From Bernardetiaceae bacterium (GTDB lineage: Bacteria > Bacteroidota > Bacteroidia > Cytophagales > Thermoflexibacteraceae), in contig JANWWZ010000001.1 in assembly GCA_025057115.1 (NCBI GenBank), positions 124,001 to 188,000 on the forward strand: 64,000 nt of DNA, written 5' to 3'. Both the position numbers and the translations under genes were made by a program. Below, piece by piece: positions 33,126-43,720 of the stretch. Position 1 is the first letter of the stretch. The number at the start of each line of letters is the position of its first letter. A model generated the notes under the pieces. It searched no databases, had not been told where the DNA came from, and saw only the letters and a list, made by a program, of their open reading frames with translations.

Positions 33126-35309
33126 ATGAAGAAACGGAAACAAAAAGATAGCTCGAAGAAGTCTCATTCTCAGGTAGTTGATTTTGACCCCAAAGATCTC
33201 CAGCAGCAGATCACCGCCATTTGCGCCAGTGCAAAAAATCAATCTTGTACGCAAAAACAACTTTTAAAGAAGCTCCGTGCCAGCAGTGGGCAAGCGCGGG
33301 CGCTAGTAGAAACTACAGTTGACTTGTTGGTTCGCCAAGGCAAGCTACAGCGCAAAGGCAATCGGGTGGTGCTTGCGGAAGAGGAACCAGAAATCCACAT
33401 TGGAAGAGTGGACTATGTCAGTCCAGATTTTCTCTATGTAGTAAGCCAAGAGGGGGCTTTTCCCAACATATGGGTGAGCCGTCGCCACGCTGGAACCGCT
33501 CTCGATGGGGATACAGTGCGGGTAAAGATTCATCATTATAGCCATAGCAAGCAGCCTGAAGGAGAAATTATAGAAATTGTCAAGCGATTTCGCACTGAGT
33601 TTGTTGGAGTGATTCAATTTACACCGCGCTTTGCTTTTGTCATTCCAGATAAGCGAAAAATGTATCACGACATTTTCGTGCGCCTTTCCGATACCAGTGG
33701 AGCAAAGCACGGAGAAAAAGTAGTAGTAGCAATCACAGATTGGGACCGAGCAGGGGAGATTCCTTACGGGGTGGTAGTAAAAGTACTGGGAAAAGCAGGA
33801 GAACACGAAACAGAAATGCATGCTATCATGGCAGAGTACGATCTGCCGATGGAATTTCCTCCTGACGTCATTGCCGAAGCAGAGCGAATTAGCGATGTAA
33901 TTCCTAGAAGCGAACTTGCCAAGCGAAGAGATTTTCGCGGTATCCCTACCTTTACCATCGACCCCGAAGATGCACAAGATTTTGACGACGCTCTCTCTGT
34001 GCGCAAACTAGAAAATGGAAATTACGAGGTAGGAGTGCATGTGGCTGATGTAACGCATTACGTCAAACCCGACTCTTTGCTGGAGCGCGAAGCCTACCGA
34101 AGAGCCACCTCGGTCTATTTGGTAGATAGATGCGTGCCTATGTTGCCTGAAAAACTTTCTAATTTTCTCTGTTCTCTGCGACCTAATGAAGAAAAACTCA
34201 CTTTTTCAGCCGTTTTTGAAATCACGCCGCGCGGGAAAGTAGTAAGCCAATGGTTCGGCAAGACTATTATACGCTCCTTGCGACGCTTTACCTACGAAGA
34301 AGCCCAACAAATACTAGACACTGGAAAAGGCGAATTGGCTCAGGAATTACTTGCCCTTAATCGATTAGCTAAAATTTTTCAGCGCAAGCGCATCCAAGCA
34401 GGAGCCATTTTGTTTGAAACAACAGAGGTAAAATTCAAACTTGACGAGCATAAAAAACCCATTGCTGTTTACACCAAAGTGCGCAAAGATGCCCACAAGC
34501 TCATTGAAGAATTTATGTTGCTGGCTAATCGGCACGTAGCGGAATTTGTGTACCAAATGCGCAAGGGGAAGGAACACCCTGTAATGGTTTACCGCACCCA
34601 CGACCGCCCTGATGAAGAAAAAGTACAAAACTTTGCCAATTTTGCCAGACAGTTCGGTCATAGCATCAAAACTGATGGAAAGGATCTAGCCCGTTCTCTC
34701 AACGCGTTAGCTATCTTTTTAGAAGGACGCCCAGAGCAAAATGTATTGCAAACTCTTGCCATCAGAGCAATGGCAAAAGCCAAGTATACTACTGAACCGC
34801 TACCCCACTTTGGACTTGCCTTTAAGCACTATACCCACTTTACTTCCCCTATCAGGCGCTATCCTGATATGATGGTGCACCGACTTTTGTATCACTACCT
34901 TAACGGAGGCGGACCTGTTAATCGCCAAGAGTATGAGGAACGCTGCAAACACAGCAGCGCTATGGAAAAACGCGCTGCCGATGCTGAACGCGCCAGTATT
35001 AGATACAAACAAGTAGAACTAATTGAGGAATTACAAAAAGCTGGCAAATTGCGTGGCAAACTACTTCCTGGAATAGTGACAGGCGTTACAGAATGGGGCA
35101 TTTACGTAGAACTTCTTGATACCCGTTGCGAAGGAATGGTGCGCATAAGCGATATTCCAGGAGACTATTACGAACACGACCCCAACAACTACTGCCTTGT
35201 AGGCAGAAGATACAAGCGAATAATTAAGCTGGGTGATATAGTGCAGGTGCGCATTAAAGCAACCAGCTTGGAAAAACGCACTATAGATTTGCTAATGGAG
35301 GAGTTTTGA
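33126..35309 (+). CDS. rnr: Ribonuclease R
   Basis: The 727-residue exoribonuclease degrades structured RNA from the 3' end. In order it has an N-terminal winged-helix region, cold-shock domains (IHIGRVDYVSPDFLYVVS), the RNB catalytic domain with the four-Asp motif IDPEDAQDFDDALS near residue 280, and a C-terminal S1 domain (LPGIVTGVTEWGIYVELLD). It lacks the long Lys-rich tail of the E. coli enzyme. Its last 29 bases overlap the convergent gene at 35281. Confidence 0.96.
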   Translation: MKKRKQKDSSKKSHSQVVDFDPKDLQQQITAICASAKNQSCTQKQLLKKLRASSGQARALVETTVDLLVRQGKLQRKGNRVVLAEEEPEIHIGRVDYVSPDFLYVVSQEGAFPNIWVSRRHAGTALDGDTVRVKIHHYSHSKQPEGEIIEIVKRFRTEFVGVIQFTPRFAFVIPDKRKMYHDIFVRLSDTSGAKHGEKVVVAITDWDRAGEIPYGVVVKVLGKAGEHETEMHAIMAEYDLPMEFPPDVIAEAERISDVIPRSELAKRRDFRGIPTFTIDPEDAQDFDDALSVRKLENGNYEVGVHVADVTHYVKPDSLLEREAYRRATSVYLVDRCVPMLPEKLSNFLCSLRPNEEKLTFSAVFEITPRGKVVSQWFGKTIIRSLRRFTYEEAQQILDTGKGELAQELLALNRLAKIFQRKRIQAGAILFETTEVKFKLDEHKKPIAVYTKVRKDAHKLIEEFMLLANRHVAEFVYQMRKGKEHPVMVYRTHDRPDEEKVQNFANFARQFGHSIKTDGKDLARSLNALAIFLEGRPEQNVLQTLAIRAMAKAKYTTEPLPHFGLAFKHYTHFTSPIRRYPDMMVHRLLYHYLNGGGPVNRQEYEERCKHSSAMEKRAADAERASIRYKQVELIEELQKAGKLRGKLLPGIVTGVTEWGIYVELLDTRCEGMVRISDIPGDYYEHDPNNYCLVGRRYKRIIKLGDIVQVRIKATSLEKRTIDLLMEEF

Positions 35310-35703
35310 AATATAGCGTTGAAACTTTTGCACAAATCAAATCGCGAATTCTGGCAAACTGTGGCACCACTTGCCGAGCATAATTGCTAAATTTTTCTGC
35401 TAAAGTTTGCTCCCCTGCTGATTTATTTACTGAAAAAACTCCTTGCCATGAGGCTACTGTCCGGTCAGTCTTTTCGTAAATCAACCATAACATTACTACA
35501 AACTGATCCGCTAGCTGGGGAGGCAGTGGGGAGAAAAAAGGCACCTCAATATACACGTGCTCGGGATAGGTTTCTCTAAGCTGGCACTCAACTGACTCAT
35601 TAAGGCAAAGATGGCAGAAAAGCGGCAAAAACTCTTCCTCCGCTAGCTGCTGGCAAAATTTGCAACGCGATGCAAGTAGCTCGATCTGTTTTTCGGTAAG
35701 CAT
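35281..35703 (-). CDS. Small CxxC-pair protein of unknown function
   Basis: I chose ATG 35703, giving 140 residues. CKFC and CHLC near the N-terminus, 13 residues apart, could bind one zinc ion. The rest is an alpha/beta segment without a known motif. The last nine codons overlap the 3' end of rnr on the other strand. I do not recognise the family; the frame is long and uninterrupted outside the overlap. Confidence 0.55.
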   Translation of the reverse strand: MLTEKQIELLASRCKFCQQLAEEEFLPLFCHLCLNESVECQLRETYPEHVYIEVPFFSPLPPQLADQFVVMLWLIYEKTDRTVASWQGVFSVNKSAGEQTLAEKFSNYARQVVPQFARIRDLICAKVSTLYFKTPPLANL

Positions 35704-35883
35704 AGTGAAATAAGTTTTGCATCGTGGAAGCAATGCTAAAGTTACTATTTAATTAGGCAAAACTTCCTTTCTGGTGGCGGTGATTTTTGGCTGCAAGCAA
35801 GTAAACAAGCAAGTAAAAAAGAGATGGCACAAAGTGATGAGGCAGTCGCCCAAAGAAGTTGAATCGAAGTGCTGCATGACAGT

Positions 35884-35921
35884 AAAAAATAGTAGTAAGT
35901 GGGGAGATATCCACTTACTAC
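35884..35921 (-). terminator. Intrinsic terminator of prpB-prpC-prpD
   Basis: On the minus strand GTAGTAAGTGG pairs with CCACTTACTAC (11 bp) around 8 bases, followed by TATTTTTTA. It lies just past the prpD stop. Confidence 0.88.
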
Positions 35922-35930
35922 CTTGTTTGA

Positions 35931-37382
35931 CTAAATGACCATCATGTCCACAAACTCATGCACGGGCGTTGCGATGAGCTTATCGTAATCTAAAGCCAGT
36001 TGGAGAATTTGTTGGCGTTGTTTTTCTGGGAATCGCCGTGCAAGATTAGTTTTAAACTTTTCTATCAGGATGGGAATGCCTTCCTGCCGACGGCGCCTGT
36101 GACCAATGGGATATTCTACCACTACTTCGTCAAGTACAGTGCCGTCATCCAGTTCTACGGTCAGAGCGTTGGCAATAGAGCGCTTGTCTGGGTCGTGATA
36201 ATCCTTCGTAAACTGGGGATCTTCCCTACAGGTAATTTTCTCTCGCAAAGCATCGATTCGTGGATCAGCTGCTACGTCATCTTCGTAATCGGCCGCAGTG
36301 AGTCGCCCAAAGATAAGGGGCACAGCTACCATGTATTGAATGCAATGGTCGCGGTCAGCGGGATTGTACAGTGGACCTTTTTTATCAATAATTCGGATAG
36401 CTGCCTCATGAGTGCGAATGGCAATGCGCCGAATGTGTTGGCTGGACTTGCCCATTTCTTTAAGGCGGTGGTAAATAATCATGGCAGCTTCTACAGCAGT
36501 TTGTGCGTGGAACTCAGCAGGGAAAGAAATCTTAAACAAGACATTTTCCATTACATAAGAGCCAAAATCGCGTTGGAACTTAAACGAATTGCCTCTAAAG
36601 AGCACCTCGTAAAAGCCCCATGTTTTGGCAGTAAGCACAGAAGGATAGCCCATTTCTCCCGTTTTAGCAATTAGTGCCAGGCGAACTGCTCGTGAAGTGG
36701 CATCGCCTGCCGCCCAAGATTTTCGACTGCCTGTATTGGGAGCATGGCGATAGGTGCGCAGCGGATGTCCGTCCACAAACGCCAAGGAAAGAGCGTTAAT
36801 AATTTCTTCCCGTGAAAGACCCAGCAACTTGCTTACCACTGCTGTAGAAGCTATTTTCACTAAAATGACATGGTCTAAGCCTACACGATTAAAGGCATTT
36901 TCCAGTGCAAGAACGCCTTGAATTTCATGAGCGCGAATCATGGCATCGAGAACGTCCTTGACCCGTACGGGGGCTTTGCCGTTGGCTACTGCTGTTCTGG
37001 AAAGCCAATCCGCAGTGGCTAAAATGCCTCCTAGGTTGTCTGACGGATGTCCCCATTCTGCAGCCAGCCATGTGTCGTTAAAATCCAGCCAGCGGATCAT
37101 AGCACCGATGTTGAAGGCTGCCTGCACGGGGTCTAGTTGAAACTGCGTGCCAGGTACTTTAGCGCCATTGGGCACGATGGTTCCCTGTACGATGGGACCA
37201 AGTAGCTTTGTACAAGCTGGATAAGAAAGAGCTTCAAAGCCGCATCCTAGCGTATCTAGCAAGCAGTAATGCGCCGTTTGCCATGCAAGAGGACTTTCTA
37301 TCTGGTAGTTGAGTACATAGTCCGCAATCCGAACTAATACCTCATCGGGTTGTGGTCGTTCATTGGAAATGTAGGATGCCAT
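35931..37382 (-). CDS. prpD: 2-methylcitrate dehydratase (MmgE/PrpD family)
   Basis: The 483-residue protein matches PrpD along its length ([39 protein letters not shown]). It dehydrates 2-methylcitrate to 2-methyl-cis-aconitate in the propionate-degrading methylcitrate cycle; hydration to methylisocitrate would use an aconitase encoded elsewhere. It is the last gene of the operon, 23 bases after prpC. Confidence 0.93.
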   Translation of the reverse strand: MASYISNERPQPDEVLVRIADYVLNYQIESPLAWQTAHYCLLDTLGCGFEALSYPACTKLLGPIVQGTIVPNGAKVPGTQFQLDPVQAAFNIGAMIRWLDFNDTWLAAEWGHPSDNLGGILATADWLSRTAVANGKAPVRVKDVLDAMIRAHEIQGVLALENAFNRVGLDHVILVKIASTAVVSKLLGLSREEIINALSLAFVDGHPLRTYRHAPNTGSRKSWAAGDATSRAVRLALIAKTGEMGYPSVLTAKTWGFYEVLFRGNSFKFQRDFGSYVMENVLFKISFPAEFHAQTAVEAAMIIYHRLKEMGKSSQHIRRIAIRTHEAAIRIIDKKGPLYNPADRDHCIQYMVAVPLIFGRLTAADYEDDVAADPRIDALREKITCREDPQFTKDYHDPDKRSIANALTVELDDGTVLDEVVVEYPIGHRRRRQEGIPILIEKFKTNLARRFPEKQRQQILQLALDYDKLIATPVHEFVDMMVI

Positions 37383-37405
37383 AAAATCTACATTTGTTTA
37401 ACCGT

Positions 37406-38560
37406 TTAACCACGTTGGTCAATAGGAACAAAAGTTTGATTATCTGGACCGATGTAATTAGCACTAGGGCGTATAATTTTGCCGTCCATCCTTTGCTCGA
37501 TGATGTGAGCGCTCCAGCCTGCTGTTCTAGAAAGCACGAAAATAGGCGTAAACATCAGCTTGGGAATTCCCATTTGATGATATGATACTGCTGAAAACCA
37601 ATCCAAATTGGGAAACATTTTCTTTTCATTCCACATGAGAGACTCTATGCGCTCAGCGATGCGGTAAAGCAAAGTATTATTGGCTTCTTGTGAAAGTTGA
37701 TAAGCTACCTGTTTAATGATCTCGTTGCGCGGGTCGGAGATAGTATAGACGGGGTGCCCAAAGCCGATAATAATTTCTTTGTTGGCAAGCCGCTGACGGA
37801 TGTCGTTTTCTGCTTCTTCTGGACTGTTGTAGCGCATTTGGATATCTAAAGCTACTTCGTTTGCTCCTCCATGTTTAGGTCCTTTCAATGCTCCGATAGC
37901 TCCTGTGATGCAGGAATAAAAGTCGGATGCCGTTCCAGCAATTACGCGACTGGTAAAGGTAGAAGCATTAAACTCGTGTTCTGCATACAATATTAAGGAA
38001 ATATGCATGGCTTTTACCCAGCTAGCGGGAGGTTTTTCTCCGTGTAGCAGGTGGAGAAAATGCCCTCCGATGCTGTCTTGGTCGGTCTGCAACTGGATTT
38101 CTTTTCCGTTGTGGGAATAGTGATGCCAATAAAGCAAGGCGGAACTCAAAGAAGCCAGTAAACGGTCAGCAATTTGGCGTGCACCAGCAGGTGTATAAGG
38201 CTCGCTTTCTGGTAATATGCACCCCATCGTAGAAACGGCTGTGCGCAATACATCCATAGGGTGAGTATGCGCTGGCAACTGCCGCAACACGTTTTTTACC
38301 ACTGCAGGGAGCTCTCTGAAAGACTTAAGTTTGTTTTTATAAGCCGCCAATTGTGAAGCAGTAGGCAAAGAGCCATGTATAAGCAGATAGGCAACTTCTT
38401 CAAACTCACAGTGTTGGGCTAAATCAATGATGTTATAGCCGCGATAGTGGAGCTCTTTTCCGCTTCTGCCAACGGTACAAATGGCAGTATTGCCAGCGAT
38501 AACTCCAGAAAGTGCAACGCTCTTTTTAGATTTGGGAGTAGTTACTTGTTCTTCAGCCAT
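37406..38560 (-). CDS. prpC: 2-methylcitrate synthase/citrate synthase
   Basis: The 384-residue protein has the citrate synthase catalytic residues: His in GPKHGGANE, His in IIGFGHPVY and Asp in [16 protein letters not shown]. Its place between prpB and prpD shows that propionyl-CoA plus oxaloacetate is the likely substrate pair. The short form without an N-terminal extension is typical of PrpC. Its start overlaps the end of prpB by 8 bases. Confidence 0.93.
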   Translation of the reverse strand: MAEEQVTTPKSKKSVALSGVIAGNTAICTVGRSGKELHYRGYNIIDLAQHCEFEEVAYLLIHGSLPTASQLAAYKNKLKSFRELPAVVKNVLRQLPAHTHPMDVLRTAVSTMGCILPESEPYTPAGARQIADRLLASLSSALLYWHHYSHNGKEIQLQTDQDSIGGHFLHLLHGEKPPASWVKAMHISLILYAEHEFNASTFTSRVIAGTASDFYSCITGAIGALKGPKHGGANEVALDIQMRYNSPEEAENDIRQRLANKEIIIGFGHPVYTISDPRNEIIKQVAYQLSQEANNTLLYRIAERIESLMWNEKKMFPNLDWFSAVSYHQMGIPKLMFTPIFVLSRTAGWSAHIIEQRMDGKIIRPSANYIGPDNQTFVPIDQRG

Positions 38561-39455
38561 GATTTTGCTTTTTAAATAAGTTATCTAATTTGCGTTCATA
38601 TTCGTAGTAGCCAATGCATTGGTAGAGTTCTTCTCGCGTTTGCATGGTATGAAGGACGTTTTTTTGCGTGCCTTCTCGGCGAATGTGCTCATATACATTT
38701 AAAGCAGCTTTATTAGCAGCGCGAAAAGCTGAAAGAGGATATAGAACCATTGCCACTCCTACTGAGCGGAGTTCTTCCACTGTGTAAAGCGGCGTTTTGC
38801 CAAACTCAGTAATATTTGCCAAAATGGGCGCTCCTGTAGCTTCTACAAATGCTCGGTAGTGCTCTAGCTTAGTTACTGCTTCGGCAAAAATAAAATCAGC
38901 CCCTGCTTCTTTGTATGCTACAGCGCGCTCTAAAGTAAGTTCAAGTCCTTCGCTGGCAAGGGCATCGGTGCGCGCTCCGATGAGAAAGTTGGCATCTGTG
39001 CGAGCATCTACAGCAGCTTTTATCCTATCTATCATTTCTTCTTTGCTTACCAATTCCTTACCTGGACGGTGTCCACAGCGCTTAGCACCTACTTGGTCTT
39101 CTATGTGGAGAGCAGCCGCACCCGCCTTGATAAGCGATTTAACTGTGCGGGCAATGTTAAAAGCCGAAGGACCAAATCCTGTATCTACATCTACTAATAA
39201 AGGTGTATCAGTTACGTTAGTGATTCGGTACACATCGGTAAGTACATCGTCTAAAGTAGTAATGCCCAAATCGGGAATGCCTAAAGAGCCAGCCGCCACT
39301 CCTCCTCCTGAAAGATATATGGCTTTGAATCCGCATTGAGTGGCTAACAAAGCATGGTTAGCGTTAATAGCCCCTACAATTTGGAGCGGGAATTCGGCTT
39401 GCATAGCTTCTCTAAAGCGACGCCCTGCAGCACGGTCATAAGTTGACTGAGACAT
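38553..39455 (-). CDS. prpB: Methylisocitrate lyase
   Basis: I chose ATG 39455 ([18 protein letters not shown]) rather than the GTG at 39485. The isocitrate lyase/PEP mutase fold shows [12 protein letters not shown], the catalytic Cys loop, and [16 protein letters not shown]. The enzyme splits 2-methylisocitrate into pyruvate and succinate. It is the first gene of prpB-prpC-prpD; no prpR regulator is present. Confidence 0.94.
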   Translation of the reverse strand: MSQSTYDRAAGRRFREAMQAEFPLQIVGAINANHALLATQCGFKAIYLSGGGVAAGSLGIPDLGITTLDDVLTDVYRITNVTDTPLLVDVDTGFGPSAFNIARTVKSLIKAGAAALHIEDQVGAKRCGHRPGKELVSKEEMIDRIKAAVDARTDANFLIGARTDALASEGLELTLERAVAYKEAGADFIFAEAVTKLEHYRAFVEATGAPILANITEFGKTPLYTVEELRSVGVAMVLYPLSAFRAANKAALNVYEHIRREGTQKNVLHTMQTREELYQCIGYYEYERKLDNLFKKQNHG

Positions 39456-39524
39456 ATTTTTTGGTTGTTGGTTTAAGTCAGACACTTGGGAAGTGAGTTA
39501 GTTGGATGTTTCCGATGTGCTTTA

Positions 39525-39554
39525 CAAAAATAAAACCGAGTAGGCTAAGTGCAA
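39525..39554 (-). promoter_or_regulatory. Promoter of prpB-prpC-prpD (TTG-N19-TATTTTTG)
   Basis: Both boxes are exact with a 19-base spacer on the minus strand. The leader is about 60 bases and contains a small inverted repeat CACTT-GGG-AAGTG (39483-39495) that could be an operator. Confidence 0.72.
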
Positions 39555-39721
39555 GGCTTCGGCAAAATTTGCTTTTGTGATCAGCTTTTCGCTTTTCCAC
39601 TGCAGTCATATAGGAGTTCGCCACTCCTGATGATACCTGTAGCTATGCGGCTGAAGAATTATTTTCGCAACTTGGGTAAAAAACGTTTCTTGCTTATCTT
39701 AAAGTAGCTTTATACTCACAA

Positions 39722-42721
39722 ATGCCGATGAAATATTACAATTACTTGCTAATTGCACTTGCATGGGGCATGTTTGGTTGTCTCCCTGCGAAAGCTCAGC
39801 GGAAATCTACAAGTAATGCAACTACCGCTACCTACGCTCCTACTTCTGCCCTACGTCGCTTGGAATCTTTTCAGATTCGCCAACGCTTGCAAGAAGGTTC
39901 TATAGTTGCTAATATTCCCTTTAAGAGCATAGGTCCCACGGTGATGAGTGGGCGCGTAACCGATTTAGACGTTTGCCCTGCAGACCCTTCTCATTTTCTG
40001 GTAGCTTATGCTTCGGGAGGCTTGTGGTACACTACTGCTAACGGCACTCAAATGACTCCTCTGTTTGACCATCAAGCCAGCATGACCATTGGCGATATAG
40101 CTGTGCAGTGGCAGGGCACTACTCCTTCCGCAATTTGGGTGGGCACAGGAGAAAATAACTCTAGCCGTTCTTCTTATGCAGGTACGGGTATTTACAAAAG
40201 TACCGACGGAGGCAAAACATGGCAGCACCTTGGATTGGAAGAAACACATCACATTGGCAGGATCGTGCTCGACCCTACCGACCCTAATACCGTTTGGGTG
40301 GCAGCTATTGGACATTTGTATTCTTCTAATCCAGAACGAGGTGTTTTCAAAACTACTGATGGAGGTAAAACATGGCGCAAAACCCTCTTTGTGGATGATA
40401 ATACGGGCGCTATCGATCTTGTTATAGACCCTTCTAATCCCAAAATACTCTATGCAGCTACCTGGGAGCGCTCTCGGCAGGCATGGAATTTTAAAGGCTC
40501 GGGCAAAGGTTCAGGCATTTACAAAAGTACAGATGGAGGTGAAAATTGGACTTTGCTCACCACCCCAACCAGTGGATTCCCTACAGGAGAAGGAGTAGGA
40601 AGAATAGGATTAAACGTATTTGCTGGAAATACTAACATTATCTATGCCGTAGTGGACAATCAAGAAAAACGACCCAGCGAAAAACCTGTTGCTAAGGAAG
40701 TTATTAAGCCTTCAGCGTTTCGCACCATGACGGCAGAGGAATTTGCCAAACTGCCTGATGAAGACCTGCAAGCCTATTTTGAGCGCTATGGTTTCCCTTC
40801 TAAGTATACGCCGCAGTCAGTAAAGAGGGATATTGCCGAGAAAAAGTATCCCGTGAGTGCATTGGCAGATTTTATCAACGCTAATGACGATTTGTTTGAA
40901 ATTGAGGTAAAGGGTGCTGAAGTATATCGCTCAGAAGATGGTGGCAAAACGTGGCGCAAGACCCATGACAAACCTCTTGATGGCTTGTTTTTTACCTATG
41001 GTTATTATTTTGGTCAAATTCGCATTGATCCCCGAAATGCAGAAAGGGTTTACTTGCTGGGTGTGCCTCTGATTCGCTCAGAAGACGGCGGCAAAACGTG
41101 GAAGTCCATTAATGGCGACAATGTCCACGCTGATCATCACGCTCTTTGGATTAACCCTAACCGAGCAGGACATCTTATTGCAGGCAATGACGGCGGCGTA
41201 AATATTAGCTACGACGATGGAGAGAGTTGGCATAAACTCAATACCGTACCCGTAGGTCAGTTTTATGCCATTAATGTAGATATGGCACAACCGTTTAACG
41301 TATATGGAGGTTTACAAGACAATGGCGTTTGGTATGGACCTGCTACTTATCAATACAGTTCTAACTGGCATGATACAGGGCGCTATCCTTATCAGCTCTT
41401 ACTGGGCGGCGATGGCATGCAAGTAGAAATAGACACTCGCGATAACGCCACTGTTTACACAGGATTTCAGTTTGGCAATTATTTTCGAATTAACACTAAA
41501 ACAGGAGAACGCAAATCTATCACTCCTCGCCATGAATTAGGTCAGACTCCTTACCGATGGAACTGGCAAACTCCTATTCACTTATCAAGGCATAACCAAG
41601 ATGTGCTCTACATGGGCTCGCATCGCTTTCATCGTTCTTTGGACAAGGGCGAGACCATGCAAACCCTTTCTCAAGACTTGACCGCAGGCGGCATAAAGGG
41701 AAATGTACCTTATGGAACTCTCACCACTATTGACGAATCGCCTCTGCGGTTTGGGCTCATTTATGTGGGTTCAGACGATGGATTTGTGCACCTTTCAAAA
41801 GACGGCGGCTATACTTGGACGCGCATTTCCGACCCTTTGCCGCAAAAACTATGGGTGAGCCGAGTGGTAGCTTCTCACCATGCAGAAGGGCGCGTGTTCG
41901 TATCGCTCAACGGCTATCGCTATGACCATTTTGAGCCTTATTTATACGTTTCGGACAACTACGGACAAGACTGGAAGCGCATTGGAACTAACTTGCCAGC
42001 CGAACCCATTAATGTGGTGCGCGAAGATCCCCTCAACGACCAAATTCTCTACGTAGGCACCGATCACGGTGTTTACATTTCTTTTGACCGAGGCACTTCT
42101 TTTTCTGCCATGAGCAAGGGCTTGCCTGCGGTGGCGGTGCATGATTTGCGCATCCATCCTCGAGAAAAAAAGCTGGTGGTGGGTACGCATGGCAGATCAA
42201 TTTACATAGCAGATGTCCAACATATTCAACAACTTAACCAAGAGATACTCCTTAAACCTCTACATGCTTTTGCCATCGCTCCTGTTACAGCCTCAGAATC
42301 ATGGGGAAGGCAGCGCAATTTTGCCGAGCCTATCACGCCAGAAGTTGAAATAGTTTTCTATCTCAACTATACTATCAAGAGCGCTATTAGCAACATACGC
42401 ATTTTTTCTGCAGGGGGAGTAGTACTCAAAGAGCTTAGCGATGAAAGTGAAGCGGGGCTTAACGTTGTCAAATATGATTTAACCCTAGAAGAACATGCCG
42501 TAGCTGATTTGCGCAAAGAACTGGAAGATAAAACTGGCAAAAGCGTTGTACTTTCAGCGGCAGAGAATGGAAAATATTATCTACCTCCAGGGGAGTACAC
42601 GGTAGAAATTCGCGCTAGTGATTCTACCGTCAAGCAAACTTTGAAAGTAGAGCTACCTCGTGAAAGAAGCAGACGTCCAGAGCCTTTGGCTGAACCAGAA
42701 GAAGAAACACAAAAATATTAA
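39722..42721 (+). CDS. Large exported Asp-box (BNR/sortilin-like) beta-propeller protein
   Basis: A signal peptide ends near LPAKAQ. The 999-residue protein has at least seven Asp-box repeats of the SxDGGxTW type (YKSTDGGKTWQHL, FKTTDGGKTWRKT, YRSEDGGKTWRKT, LSKDGGYTWTRI, and weaker copies), which mark sialidase- or Vps10/sortilin-type propellers. The C-terminal 150 residues form a separate beta-rich domain ending in an acidic tail. Sialidase catalytic residues are not evident, so a binding or scaffold role outside the cytoplasm is more likely. The next gene starts 16 bases downstream. Confidence 0.85.
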   Translation: MPMKYYNYLLIALAWGMFGCLPAKAQRKSTSNATTATYAPTSALRRLESFQIRQRLQEGSIVANIPFKSIGPTVMSGRVTDLDVCPADPSHFLVAYASGGLWYTTANGTQMTPLFDHQASMTIGDIAVQWQGTTPSAIWVGTGENNSSRSSYAGTGIYKSTDGGKTWQHLGLEETHHIGRIVLDPTDPNTVWVAAIGHLYSSNPERGVFKTTDGGKTWRKTLFVDDNTGAIDLVIDPSNPKILYAATWERSRQAWNFKGSGKGSGIYKSTDGGENWTLLTTPTSGFPTGEGVGRIGLNVFAGNTNIIYAVVDNQEKRPSEKPVAKEVIKPSAFRTMTAEEFAKLPDEDLQAYFERYGFPSKYTPQSVKRDIAEKKYPVSALADFINANDDLFEIEVKGAEVYRSEDGGKTWRKTHDKPLDGLFFTYGYYFGQIRIDPRNAERVYLLGVPLIRSEDGGKTWKSINGDNVHADHHALWINPNRAGHLIAGNDGGVNISYDDGESWHKLNTVPVGQFYAINVDMAQPFNVYGGLQDNGVWYGPATYQYSSNWHDTGRYPYQLLLGGDGMQVEIDTRDNATVYTGFQFGNYFRINTKTGERKSITPRHELGQTPYRWNWQTPIHLSRHNQDVLYMGSHRFHRSLDKGETMQTLSQDLTAGGIKGNVPYGTLTTIDESPLRFGLIYVGSDDGFVHLSKDGGYTWTRISDPLPQKLWVSRVVASHHAEGRVFVSLNGYRYDHFEPYLYVSDNYGQDWKRIGTNLPAEPINVVREDPLNDQILYVGTDHGVYISFDRGTSFSAMSKGLPAVAVHDLRIHPREKKLVVGTHGRSIYIADVQHIQQLNQEILLKPLHAFAIAPVTASESWGRQRNFAEPITPEVEIVFYLNYTIKSAISNIRIFSAGGVVLKELSDESEAGLNVVKYDLTLEEHAVADLRKELEDKTGKSVVLSAAENGKYYLPPGEYTVEIRASDSTVKQTLKVELPRERSRRPEPLAEPEEETQKY

Positions 42722-42736
42722 CTAAGATAAGCTGTT

Positions 42737-43639
42737 ATGATTTTCATCGATCCGCATATCCATATGGTCTCCCGCACCACGGATGACTATCAAGCTATGC
42801 GGGCTGCTGGAATTGTAGCTGTAATAGAGCCAGCTTTTTGGCAAGGGCAGCCCAGAACGGAAGTAGGTACGTACAAAGATTACTTAAGCATGCTCATAGG
42901 GTGGGAACGCTTTAGAGCGAGTCAGTTTGGCATTCGGCATTACTGCACTGTAGGGCTGAATGCTAAAGAGGCTAATCATGAAGTCTTAGCAGAAGGCGTT
43001 ATGGAGTTACTTCCACTATTTTTAATGAAAGAAGGCGTTTTAGGAATTGGTGAGATTGGTTTTGATGAGCAAACCCCTTTGGAAGAAAAATATTTCCGCG
43101 CTCAATTGGAAATGGCTAAAGAACTCGACCTACTGGTGCAAGTTCACACTCCTCACCGAGACAAGAAACGCGGTACAAGCCGCAGCATGGATCTATGTAT
43201 CGAACACGGGCTTTCACCCCAAAAAGTTATTATAGACCACAACAACGAAGAAACTGTGCAAGAAGTTCTTGATAGAGGTTTTTGGGCTGCTTTTAGCATT
43301 TATCCCCACAGTAAAATGGGCAATGAGCGCATGATAGAAATTGTGCGTCGTTATGGTTCAGAACGCATTTTTATTAACAGCGCCGCCGATTGGGGCATTA
43401 GCGACCCGTTGGCAGTTCCCAAAACCGCCAGTTTAATGCTGGAAAGGGGTATCAGTCCCACTGATGTGCGTAAGGTTTGCTATCAGAACGCCCTTGAAGC
43501 CTTTGGGCAGAGTGGGCAAATCCATGAGAGTGATTGGCTGGAAGGAATCACAATAGACCAAAGGCAACTCTTTAACGGCAATTCTATTTTACGCGGCGGA
43601 CAAACTCCTTTGATTACAGACAGCCGAATTATTGCATAA
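42737..43639 (+). CDS. TatD-like metal-dependent hydrolase (Ebo-cluster type)
   Basis: The 300-residue TIM-barrel protein has metal ligands in DPHIHM, GEIGFDE, VQVHTPH and NSAADWG. It resembles the TatD-like protein that accompanies ebo gene clusters, but no other ebo genes are here. The substrate is unknown. It is probably co-transcribed with the Asp-box protein. Confidence 0.75.
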   Translation: MIFIDPHIHMVSRTTDDYQAMRAAGIVAVIEPAFWQGQPRTEVGTYKDYLSMLIGWERFRASQFGIRHYCTVGLNAKEANHEVLAEGVMELLPLFLMKEGVLGIGEIGFDEQTPLEEKYFRAQLEMAKELDLLVQVHTPHRDKKRGTSRSMDLCIEHGLSPQKVIIDHNNEETVQEVLDRGFWAAFSIYPHSKMGNERMIEIVRRYGSERIFINSAADWGISDPLAVPKTASLMLERGISPTDVRKVCYQNALEAFGQSGQIHESDWLEGITIDQRQLFNGNSILRGGQTPLITDSRIIA

Positions 43640-43720
43640 CTAGCTACATATTCAAAAAAATTCCGAACTTGAGCCCAACTTCGTAATTGCTTTTTTGACA
43701 CACAAACAATTTTGTTCATT

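Noticed and set aside
39722-42721. Active sialidase
   Set aside because: Asp-box repeats are present, but the catalytic Arg triad and the Tyr/Glu pair of sialidases could not be identified.
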